Below are positions 11,123-20,500 of a stretch of DNA of 64,000 nt, one piece after another (positions within the stretch are counted from its first letter, which is position 1; every line of letters starts with the position of its first letter). The translations under genes were made by a program, and so were the position numbers. Below the pieces are notes generated by a model that was given only the letters and a program-made list of their open reading frames with translations, searched no databases and was not told the DNA's origin. This stretch comes from Accumulibacter sp. (GTDB lineage: Bacteria; Pseudomonadota; Gammaproteobacteria; Burkholderiales; Rhodocyclaceae): the NCBI RefSeq assembly GCF_036625195.1, contig NZ_JAZKUG010000001.1, positions 4,712,001 to 4,776,000 of the forward strand. Direction: 5' to 3'.

Positions 11123-12211
11123 CTACCCCTCGATACTCAGCACCCGCCGGATCTCGTCGGTCTTGAACCCCAGCGCCATCGGCCGGCGGACGCCGGGCAG
11201 CGTGACGACATCGTAGAGTTCGTCGACGACGCCCTCGAAGCGCAGCCAGTGCACGACGTCGCCGCGGCGCAGGTCGATCACCTGCACGGCGCAGCGCGCC
11301 TCGGCGCCGTGCGCCTGCAGGCGGTCGTCGAGCGGCAGGCCGCTGAAGGTCCGGTTGTGGCGCGGCTTCGACAGCCCGACGAGCGCGAAGTCGCCGTGGA
11401 ACGTGAGGCCGCGCAGGTAGCCGGCACAAAAGGTCACCGGCACGAAGCGGCCGGCGGCGCGGTCCACGTAGCCGAACTCGCCACTGCCGGAGTTCAAAAG
11501 CCACAGCCGGTCGCGGTACCAGCGCGGCGAATGCGGCATCGACAGGCCGCCGGCGATCACTTCGTCGCTGGCGACATCGATGACGACGCCGCCGTCGGCA
11601 CGATGGTCGCGCCAGCCGTCGACGACGTCGGACTGGCTGACCGCCGTGACGTAGGCCGGACGCCCGTCCTGCATCGCCAGGCCGTTCAGGTGGCAGCGAT
11701 CCTCGGCGGCCAGCCGGCTGCTGAACCGCGGCCGCCACAGCGGCTTGAAGCTGTGCGTCTCGGAGAGCGTCGCCAGGCAGCCAAAGAGCGTGTTGACGAA
11801 CACCAGCCGGCCGTCGCCAGCGACCGCGAGGTCGTGGATGTCGAGGTCGCCGGTGGTGTAGCCGACCTGCGGTACGTAGAGGCGGTCGTAGCCGTCCTGC
11901 TGTTCGCCGGCGGTAAAGACGTTCTCGAAGCGCCAGACCTGGTAGAGGCTGCTGAGGTAGAGGCCGTTGGCGGTCGCACACAGCCCCATGCAGCGGTTGA
12001 AGCTGCGTTCGAAGATCGACAGTTCGCCTTCGGGCTTGCGGCCGATCAGGAACAGTTTGCCGATCTGGTAGGTGGTGAGCGCGAGCGAGAGCTGCTGTTC
12101 GGCGAGCCAGGCGGCGAACTGCCGTGACGTGCTGATGTCAAGCGCCGGTTGTTGCGCTGCGGCCGCGTCGCGCGGGTCGGGCAGGCGGGGGTCGTGCGGA
12201 TCGGGGTTCAT
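11123..12211 (-). CDS. TIGR03032/DUF4915-like protein
   Basis: 362 residues starting MNPDPHDPRL, with GGAG 7 bases upstream. The start overlaps the stop of the GT41 gene (ATGA at 12208-12211), so the two are translationally coupled. Characteristic stretches include LALTTYQIGKLFLIG, RCMGLCATANGLYLSSLYQ, LYVPQVGYTTGDLDIHDL, HLNGLAMQDGRPAYVTA and a closing VRRPMALGFKTDEIRRVLSIE. These match my recollection of the TIGR03032 family (DUF4915), proteins of unknown function often found beside TPR/glycosyltransferase genes. There is no signal peptide or membrane segment, so it is probably cytoplasmic. The repeated beta-rich pattern (LWLLNSGSGEFGYVD) suggests a propeller. The coupling to a glycosyltransferase suggests a shared substrate or role, possibly modification of the giant proteins on either side; that is inference. 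Confidence 0.8.
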   Translation of the reverse strand: MNPDPHDPRLPDPRDAAAAQQPALDISTSRQFAAWLAEQQLSLALTTYQIGKLFLIGRKPEGELSIFERSFNRCMGLCATANGLYLSSLYQVWRFENVFTAGEQQDGYDRLYVPQVGYTTGDLDIHDLAVAGDGRLVFVNTLFGCLATLSETHSFKPLWRPRFSSRLAAEDRCHLNGLAMQDGRPAYVTAVSQSDVVDGWRDHRADGGVVIDVASDEVIAGGLSMPHSPRWYRDRLWLLNSGSGEFGYVDRAAGRFVPVTFCAGYLRGLTFHGDFALVGLSKPRHNRTFSGLPLDDRLQAHGAEARCAVQVIDLRRGDVVHWLRFEGVVDELYDVVTLPGVRRPMALGFKTDEIRRVLSIEG

Positions 12212-14544
12212 CGCGGCTCCGGGGTGGCTGGCTGGGAGAATGGCGGGGCCGCTTCGGCGGCGAGCAGCCGGATCGGGCGATCCTCGGCGTAGGCGGCCCA
12301 CATGCGGGCGTAGAGGGCCTCGAGCGCGCCGACCCAGCGCTCGAGCGCGCACAGCGGGGAGGCGTTGAGGTGCGCGCGCAGGGCGTTGCGTCCGGCGCGC
12401 AGTTGCGGGTCGGCGGCGAGCCGGGCGGCGATGGCGACGTAGGCGGCGGCATCGGTGGCGATCCGGTCGTGCTGTCCGAGGCTGGCGAGGAAGCTCGCGC
12501 CCATGCGGCCGACGAAGTTGTCGCCCGCCAGGGTGACGACCGGGACGCCCATCCAGAGGGCCTGCAGGGTGGTCGTGCCGCCGTTGTACGGGGTCGGGTC
12601 GAGGGCGATGTCGACTGCGCCGTACTCCTGCATCATGTCGGCGAGTCCGCTCGGGCCGCGCAGCTCGAGGCGGTCGGCGGTGATGCCGTGGGCGGCGAAG
12701 CATTCGCGCAGGCGGTCCTGCACGAGGCGCTCGTGCAGCGACGGGGCCTTCAGGCAGAGGCGGGAACCGGCGACGGCGTGCAGGACCTGCGCCCAGAGGG
12801 CGATGGTTCGCGGCGAGAGCTTGAGGGCGTTGTTGAACGAGGCGAAGACGATCGGCGCGGCGGCCGGCCGCGGTGGCGGCAGCGGGTAGTCGTCGACCGG
12901 CGCCCAGCAGAAGACGCTGTCCGGGAGCTGGGCGATGCCTTCGCTGAAGAGTCCGGCGTGCGCGGCGGGGGCGACGATCGGGTCGCCGATCAGCCAGTCG
13001 ATGCGTGAAAGGCCGGTCGAGTGCGGGTAGCCGAGGAAGGTGGCCTGTACCGGTGCGGCGCGCAGGGCGAAGAGGCCGAGGCGGTGCGAGGCGGTGTGGC
13101 CGGCGAGGTCGACGAGGAGGTCGATGCCGTCGCCGATGATGGTGCGCTGCAGGGCGTGGTCGTCGAGCCGCGAGGCGTCGCGCCAGCGGTCGACGGCGGC
13201 CTGCGCGCGGCGGGTGTAGGTGTCGAACATCCGGCCGGTGTGGTAGACGGTGATGTCGCAGCGGCGGTGGTCGTGGCGGCCGAGGACCGGCAGCATGAAG
13301 AGGTTGACCGGGTGCTGCCGGTGCAGGTCGCCGGTGACGTAGCCGATGCGCAGCCGGCGCTGGGTGGTGCGCGGGTTGGGGAAGGCGGTGCGCTCGGGCA
13401 GCGCGGCTTCGATCGGGGCGCAGAGCTGCCGGTGCAGCGCGGCGATTTCGCGGGCCGTCAGGCTGTCGTCGTAGAGCGCGGTCATGGCGATGCTCGAGGC
13501 GAGCCGCGACAGCGGGTCGTCGTTGGCGGCCAGCAGTTCCTGCTGCGCGAGGCGCTGGCTGCGGGCGTCGCCGAGGCGGCCGTGCAGGCCGGCGCTGAGC
13601 AGGGCGGCTTCGGGTTGCCCGGGGGCGAGCCGGGCGATGCGCGCGAGGCTGTCGCGGCAGTCGGCGAGGCGGTGGACTTCGGACTGGATGCGCGCCAGCG
13701 CGAGCCAGGTGGGGACGTGCTCGGGCCGCAGACTGAGCGCTTTCTGCAGGAGGGCGATCGCTTCGCGCCAGTAGTTGTGGGCGTAGACGCGCGCCGCGAG
13801 GTCGCTCAGGAAGTCGGGGTTGGCCGACTGCGAGGCGCGGCTGAAGGCGGTCTCGGCGGCGGCGATGCGGTCGCTGCGCAGCAGGGCTTCGCCGAGGTAC
13901 ATCAGCGAGCCGTAGCGCGGGGGGCGGTTGTCGATCAGGGCGGACAGGGCGTCGACGGCGCCTGCGGCGTCGCCGGCGTTGAGCCGCCAGACGCCGAGCC
14001 AGTGCAGGCTTTCGCCGGGGAGGATTTCGTGCTGGCGGGCCTGGGCGAGTGCGGCGTCGCGGGCGTCGGCGGGGGTGGGGTCGGGGGCGCCGGGGGTGGT
14101 CGGGGGGTCGGCGAGCGGTGCGTTCGCACGGGTGCCGCGGTCGGCGGCGGCCGCCTGCTCTGTGGCCCGCATGTCGTGGAGGCGGGCGAGGTAGAGCCAG
14201 GTCAGCCAGTCGTCGGGGCGTTCTCGGGTGCGCGCGCGGAAGCGTTCGATGAGGGCGGCGGCGTGCGCGAGGCGGGGTTGGCCGAGTTGGGCGTCGCCCG
14301 TGGCCGGGTCGTGCCGGTCGCCAAGCGCCAGTGTTTCAAGCTGGGCGCGTACGCCGGGGTCGCTGCGCAGCGCCTGACGGGCGGCGTAGGCGGCCTGCCA
14401 CGGCAGTTCGTGCCGCTGGTAGTCACGCGCGAGCGCGAGCCACAGGCCGGCGTCGAGCGGTGTCTGGCGCAGGGCGGCCCAGGGGCTGTCGGCTGCGGCA
14501 GCGGGCGCGCCCTCGCCCGCTGCGACCGGGTCAGCGGTGCGCAT
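12208..14544 (-). CDS. TPR-containing GT41 (OGT/SPINDLY-like) glycosyltransferase
   Basis: 778 residues, predicted cytoplasmic. Residues about 25-370 are TPR-like helical repeats (AALLQKALSLRP-type pattern, seen as EAIALLQKALSLRPEH). The catalytic part covers about 390-750. It has GYVTGDLHRQHPVNLFM (H411 matches the conserved His of human OGT), FASFNNALKLSPRTIALW (K575 matches the OGT lysine that contacts the nucleotide) and DPTPYNGGTTTLQALWMGV from residue 649 (OGT: CNGHTTGMDVLW). The family transfers a sugar from a UDP donor to protein Ser/Thr, or to Asn in HMW1C relatives. No good ribosome site precedes the ATG at 14544. The nearest, GAGGAGG, serves an overlapping 18-codon ORF. The gene lies 51 bp after giant protein C and overlaps the TIGR03032 gene, which suggests one operon and the giants as possible acceptors. 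Confidence 0.9.
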   Translation of the reverse strand: MRTADPVAAGEGAPAAAADSPWAALRQTPLDAGLWLALARDYQRHELPWQAAYAARQALRSDPGVRAQLETLALGDRHDPATGDAQLGQPRLAHAAALIERFRARTRERPDDWLTWLYLARLHDMRATEQAAAADRGTRANAPLADPPTTPGAPDPTPADARDAALAQARQHEILPGESLHWLGVWRLNAGDAAGAVDALSALIDNRPPRYGSLMYLGEALLRSDRIAAAETAFSRASQSANPDFLSDLAARVYAHNYWREAIALLQKALSLRPEHVPTWLALARIQSEVHRLADCRDSLARIARLAPGQPEAALLSAGLHGRLGDARSQRLAQQELLAANDDPLSRLASSIAMTALYDDSLTAREIAALHRQLCAPIEAALPERTAFPNPRTTQRRLRIGYVTGDLHRQHPVNLFMLPVLGRHDHRRCDITVYHTGRMFDTYTRRAQAAVDRWRDASRLDDHALQRTIIGDGIDLLVDLAGHTASHRLGLFALRAAPVQATFLGYPHSTGLSRIDWLIGDPIVAPAAHAGLFSEGIAQLPDSVFCWAPVDDYPLPPPRPAAAPIVFASFNNALKLSPRTIALWAQVLHAVAGSRLCLKAPSLHERLVQDRLRECFAAHGITADRLELRGPSGLADMMQEYGAVDIALDPTPYNGGTTTLQALWMGVPVVTLAGDNFVGRMGASFLASLGQHDRIATDAAAYVAIAARLAADPQLRAGRNALRAHLNASPLCALERWVGALEALYARMWAAYAEDRPIRLLAAEAAPPFSQPATPEPR

Positions 14545-14587
14545 GGTCGCGCGGTGTGCGGGCGTGATGGAAGGGCGTGCTGCGCAT
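14531..14587 (-). other. possible 18-codon leader ORF overlapping the GT41 start
   Basis: The ATG at 14587 follows GAGGAGG immediately after the stop of protein C. It opens an 18-residue frame (MRSTPFHHARTPRDHAHR) whose TGA lies just inside the GT41 gene, 11 bases past its ATG. Since GT41 has no ribosome site of its own, re-initiation from this short frame could drive its translation. The spacing between the ribosome site and the leader ATG is short (3-4 bases), so the case is modest. Confidence 0.3.
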
Positions 14588-14595
14588 GGGCCTCC

Positions 14596-17500
14596 TCAGG
14601 TGATGAAGAAGTCGGCACTGGTCAACGCCGGGATGCCGGTGAGCGTCGCGATGTGCACGGGGCCGGCGCCGGTGTTGCCGGCAGCGTCGTAGTACAGCGC
14701 GCCGCTGCTGGTGTCGTAGACGAGGTAGTCGTCGGCGTCGGCGGCGCTGCTGAAGCCGGGACCGGAGCGGAACGAGCCGGCGGCCAGCGGGCCGTTCGGC
14801 AGCGAGCTGAAGATCAGGTTCTCGAGTTCGATGCTGTCGTCGAGGACGTTGAAGTCGCCGATCGTGTCGCGGTTGGTCGCGGCGTTGGGGAGCGTGTCGA
14901 AGCGGAAGATGTCGGCGCCGAGGCGCCCGCCAGGCTGTCGTTGCCGAAGCCGCCGAGCAGGGTGTCGTTACCCGCAGCGCCGTCGAGGGTGTCGTTGCCG
15001 TTGCCGCCTTCGAGGCGGTTGGCGTTGCCGTCGCCGGTGAGAGTGTCGGCATGGGCCGAGCCGACGAGGTGCTCGATGCCGGTGAGGATGTCGCTGCCGG
15101 AGCCGGCGGTGGCCTGCGCCCCGGCAACCGCCAAGCTGACGCTGACGCCGCTGCTGGCGCCGTAGAGGTAGCTCAGGGTGTCGTTGCCGCTGGCGCCGTC
15201 GAGGACGTTGTTGCCGGCTCCGGCGTAGAGGAGGTTGTCGAGGGCGTTGCCGGTCAGGCTCGCTGCGCCCGTGGCGAGGATGCGGCCGTTCTCGATGTGG
15301 ACGCCGAGGGTGTAGGCCGACAGCGAGCTGTAGACGAGATCGATGCCGCCGCTGGTGGGGTTGGCGTTGCTTTCGCTGACGGTGTCGCCGGCGTTGTCGA
15401 CGTAGTACGAGTCGTTGCCGTCGCCGCCGACCAGGCTGTCGGCACCGGTGCCGCCCCAGAGGCGGTCGTTGCCGGCGCCGCCGTCGAGCGTGTCGTTGCC
15501 GGAACCGCCGTCGAGGAAGTCGTTGCCTTGCGCGCCGTTGAGGCGGTTGGCGTTGGCGTCGCCGGTAAGCGTGTCGTCGTAGGTCGATCCGGTGAGGTTC
15601 TCGATACCGGCGAGGGTGTCGCTGCCGGAGCCACCGGTGGCCTGTGCGCCACTGAGGGCGAGGCTAACGCTGACGCCGCTGCCGCTGACGGCGTAGAGGT
15701 AGCTGACGGTGTCGTTGCCGCCGGCGCCGTCGAAGAGGTTGTTGCCGGTACCGGCGTCGAAGAGGTTGTCGAGGGCGTTGCCGATGAGGTTGGCGGCGCT
15801 GGTGGCGAGGATGCGGCCGTTCTCGATGTGGGCGCCGAGGGTGGTGCTGGCGAGGTAGCTGAGGACCTGGTCGGTGCCGCCGGTGGCGGGGTTGGCGTTG
15901 GTCTCGCTGACGCTGTCGCCGGCGTGGTCGAGGTAGTAGAAGTCGGAGCCGTCACCGCCGAGCAGGCTGTCGGCACCGGTGCCGCCCCAGAGGCGGTCGT
16001 TGCCGGCGCCGCCGTCGAGGGTGTCGTTGCCGGCGCCGCCATTGAGGAAGTCGTTGCCCTGCGCGCCGCTGAGGCGGTTGGCGTTGCCGTCGCCGGTGAG
16101 GGTGTCGTCGTAGGTCGAACCGGTGAGGTTCTCGATTCCCGTGAGGGTGTCGCTGCCGGAGCCACCGGTCGCCTGCGCGCCGGCAAGGGCGAGGCTGACG
16201 CTGACGCCGCTGCCGCTGACGGCGTAGAGGTAGCTGACGGTGTCGTTGCCGCCGGCGCCGTCGAGGAGGTTGTTGCCAGTGCCGGCGTCGAGGAGGTTGT
16301 CGAGGGCGTTGCCGCTGAGGTTGGCGGCGCCGGTGGCCAGAATGCGGCCGTTCTCGACGTGGGCGCCGAGGATGTAGGCACCGAGGTAGCTGAAGACCTG
16401 GTCGGTGCCGCCGGTTGCCGAGTCGGCGTTGGTCTCGCTGACGCTGTCGCCGGCGTCGTCGACGTAGTAGGAGTCGGATCCGTCGCCGCCGACCAGGCTG
16501 TCGGCACCGGTGTCGCCCCAGAGGCGGTCGTTGCCGGCACCGCCGTCGAGGGTGTCGTTGCCGGCGCCGCCATTGAGGAAGTCGTTGCCTTGCGCGCCAC
16601 TCAGGCGGTTGGCGTTGGCGTCGCCGGTGAGGGTGTCATCGTAGGCCGAACCGGTGAGGTTCTCGATGGCGATCAGGGTGTCGCTGCCGGAGCCGCCCGT
16701 GGCCTGTGCGCCGGCGATGGCGAGGCTGACGCTGACGCCGCGGCCACTGACACCATGGAGGTAGCTGACGGTATCGTTGCCGCCGGCGCCGTCGAGGAGG
16801 TTGTTGCCGGTGCCGGCGCCGAGTAGGTTGTCGAGGGCGTTGCCGCTGAGGTTGGCGGCGCTGATCGAGAGGATGCGGCCGTTCTCGACATGGGCGCCGA
16901 GCGTGTAGGCAGCCAAGGTGCTGAAGACCTGGTCGATGCCGCCGCTTGCGGGATTGGCGTTGGTCTCGCTGACGCTGTCGCCGACGTGGTCGACGTGGTA
17001 GAGGTCGGAACCATCACCACCGATCAGGCTGTCGGCACCGAGGCCGCCGTCGAGGGTGTCGTCACCGGCGCCCCCGGCCAGGGTGTCGTTGCCATTGGCG
17101 CCTTCGAGCCGGTTGGCGTTGCCGTCGCCGCCAAGGGTGTCGGCGTGGATCGAGCCGCTGAGGTTCTCGATGCCGACGAGGGTGTCGCTGCCGGAACCGC
17201 CGGTCGCCTGTGCGCCGGCAATGGCGAGGCTGACGCTGACACCGCTGCTGACGCCGTAGAGGTAGCTCGCGGTGTCGTTGCCGCCGGCGCCGTCAAGTAG
17301 GTTGTTGCCGCTGCCGCCGTAGAGAAGGTTGTCGAGGCCGTTGCCGGTGAGGCTGGCGATGCCGGCGGCAAGAATGCGGCCGTTCTCGACGTTCGCGCCG
17401 AGGGTGTAGGCGGCGAGCGAGCTGAAGACCTGGTCGGTGCCGCCGGTGGCTGGGTTGGCGTTGGTCTCGGTGACGCTGTCGCCGGCGTGATCGATGTAGT

Positions 17501-20500
17501 ACTGGTCGGAGCCGTCACCACCAGTCAGGCTGTCGGCACCGCTACCGCCCCACAGGCGGTCGTTGCCTTCGCCACCGTCGAGGGTGTCGTTGCCGGACCC
17601 GCCGTCGAGGCTGTCGTCGCCCTGCGCGCCGTTGAGAACGTTCGCCCCGCCGTCGCCGGCGAGGGTGTCGGTGTAGGCGGAGCCGGTGAGGTTCTCTATG
17701 GCGATCAGGGTGTCGCTGCCCGAGCCGCCGGTGGCCTGCGGGGTGGCGATGGCGAGGCTGACGCTGACGCCGCTGCCGCTGACGCCGTAATGGTAGCTGA
17801 CGGTGTCGTTGCCGGAGCCGCCGTCGAGATAGTCGTCACCTGCACCACCAACCAGCGTGTCGTCGCCCTCGCCACCGTGCAGCCAATTGGCGTCGCTCGA
17901 ACCAGCAAGATAATCGTTGAGATCCGAGCCGTCGACACCTTCGATGCTGGTCAATGTGTCGGTGTCACCGGAGCAGTCGCGCGCCTGATTGGCCGCAACG
18001 GTCACGCTTGCGGCATAACCCGAGACACCAGCGACCGTGATGCTGCTTGCCGAGAGATTGACAATCGCCCCGTAGATTACACCCTCTTCGGGGTCGGCAT
18101 CATATTCAACCGCATCCCAGGAAGCGCCACCCTGGATGGTGTCGTTGCCCGCTTCTCCGTCGATCCATGTACCGGCGTCGTCCCGACCGCGGATGTAGTC
18201 ATCATGGTCTGAGCCACCGATATCGAGCCGTCCAGCGGAGAGGACAAAGGTATCGACGTCGCCATGGCTATCCCGCGCCGTCCTGCTGGCAACCGTTACG
18301 CCACCGACGGTGATGCTCGTGTTACTCAGGTTGACGATGACTGCCAGCGGGCCGCCGTCGTCCTCGACCTCAACCCGGGAATTGGCGTCGGTTCCCCCGA
18401 CAAAGGTGTCATTGCCGGCACCTCCCGAGAACTCGCGGGAACCGGATCCCCCGTAAAACACGTCCGCGAACTGCGTCCCATCGACATCTTCGATGCTGAT
18501 CAGCGTGTCTTCGGTGATTCCGTCGGCGTGCAACACCCGTCCATCAGCCAGCACATGCCCGTGGACGTTTTGCGTCACCCCGCTGAGATTGATGACGATG
18601 CCACCGGACTCGCGGGTGTAGTTGACCGAGTCATCCCCGTCCCCACCATCAATGACGCTCTGTCCGCCCTGCCCGTCAAGATCGTCGTCGCCAGCGCCTC
18701 CGAAGAGGAAATCAGCGCCACTGCCGCCCAGGATTTCATCGTCGCCGTCGCCTCCGGAAAGGGTGTCATTGCCCGCGTTTCCAAAGATCAAGTCATCGCC
18801 GCTCCCGCCATTGATGGCCTCGCCGGAAGACGTTCCGATCAGCACGTCGTTTCCTGGTGAACCGCTCAGCGAATTGGAGAAGGTGTACGGCGGGTCGCCA
18901 TCGGAGAAAGTCATGGTCTCAATGATCGGGGCCGCGAGAAACTGATCCTTGATGGTGATCCGTCCCTGCCCGTAGAACTCCACGACCAGATCGTTGCCGC
19001 TGCGGTAGAGATCCCACTCGTGATAGCCGGCGGAGTCGTCCAGCTCGAGGGTGTCCACTCCGCCCGAATCCGTAATGACGTCGTGACCCGATCCCAGGAC
19101 GTAACGGTAGAGGTCATTTCCGAGAGAACCATTCAGCAAGTCGTTGCCATTCCCTCCGTCGAGCGTGTCGTTGCCAGCCCCCCCCGAGAGCGTATCGTCG
19201 CGAGCCCCGCCCGAGAGCGCGTCGTTGCCGGCGGTACCCGTCAACCCGAGGTCCAGTGCGCTGTCGATCAGGATTTGTGCTGCTGCAGCACCATGGTTGA
19301 AAACTGCGTACGTGCGGCCGCCGTGGTTGACCGTGCCTGCGTTGCTCCAGTTGGTGGCATCGGGCAAGACAAGGGCATCACCGGTGTTGCCGAGCACGGC
19401 CAGTTGATGGCGCTGCTCGGGGTTCACGCCGTTGGCGCCACCGGCGGCGAGGTTGTAGGTGCCGTCGGTCCAGCCGGTGGCGTTGTTGAAGTGGTTCATG
19501 CCGGCCATGTCGAGGACGTCAACAACGTTCAGCGTCAGCGTGTTGTTGCCGCTGCCGGTGAGGTCGATACGTTCGATCGACTCGATGCGCGACTGGCTGC
19601 CTGGGGTACTGGCGCCCTGGTTGGCGATTGTAGTGAGATCCAGGGTGAGGCCGCTGCCGGTCAGGGCCAGGGTGTCGACGCCGCTGCCGCCGTCGATGCG
19701 GGCGAGTTGGTTATTGGTGACGCCGCTTGCCAGTGCAGCGACATTGCTGGCATTGAGCACGAAGCGGTCGTCGCCGGCGCTGCCGTAGAGAACATCGGCG
19801 CCGCCGTTGCCGATCAGCGTGTCGTTGCCAGCGCCGGCGACGAGCGTCTCGGCGGCGGCGCTGCCGGTGAGGGTGTCGTTGCCAGAAGTCCCAAGCTGAT
19901 CGACGGCGCTGGCGGCGAAAGCGTCACTGGTGCTGCCGAAGATGACGTAACTGCGGCCGGCATCGCTGCGGCCCTCGGGGTCGCCATAGGGGGCGCCGAC
20001 GACCAGGTCGGCAAGTCCGTCGCCGTTGATATCGCCGGCTGCGGCAACGCTGCGGCCGCTCACGTCACCGGCACACTGGCCGTCGATGACGAAACCGCCG
20101 GATCCTAAAGCGATTGCCGAAAGATCAACGACGTGATTCTCGGTTTTGCCAAACACCACGTAGGTTCGCCCTAGCCCAGTACTGGCGGAATACGGGCTGC
20201 TGCGATAGGCACCGACGATCAGGTCCGCAAGACCGTCGCCGTTGACGTCGCCAGCGCCAGCGACACTAGCGCCGCACCAGTCGCCCCAACTCTGGCCGTT
20301 AATGACAAAACCGCCCCCGTTGGCTATCGCCGAGAGATCTATGGCCGTACTACCGGTCTTTCCGAAGATGACGTAAGTGCGCCCGGCGTTGCTGCCGCCA
20401 GCGTGGCTGCTGAAAGGCGCCCCAACGACCAGATCTGCCAAGCCATCGCCGTTGACGTCTCCTGCGCCGGCAACGCTCCACCCACTGTGGTCATAAAAAC

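Noticed and set aside
11025..12452. Alternative minus-strand frames over the TIGR03032 and GT41 genes
   Set aside because: They are Arg/Pro-rich shadows of the two well-supported genes, whose ATGA overlap fits an operon.
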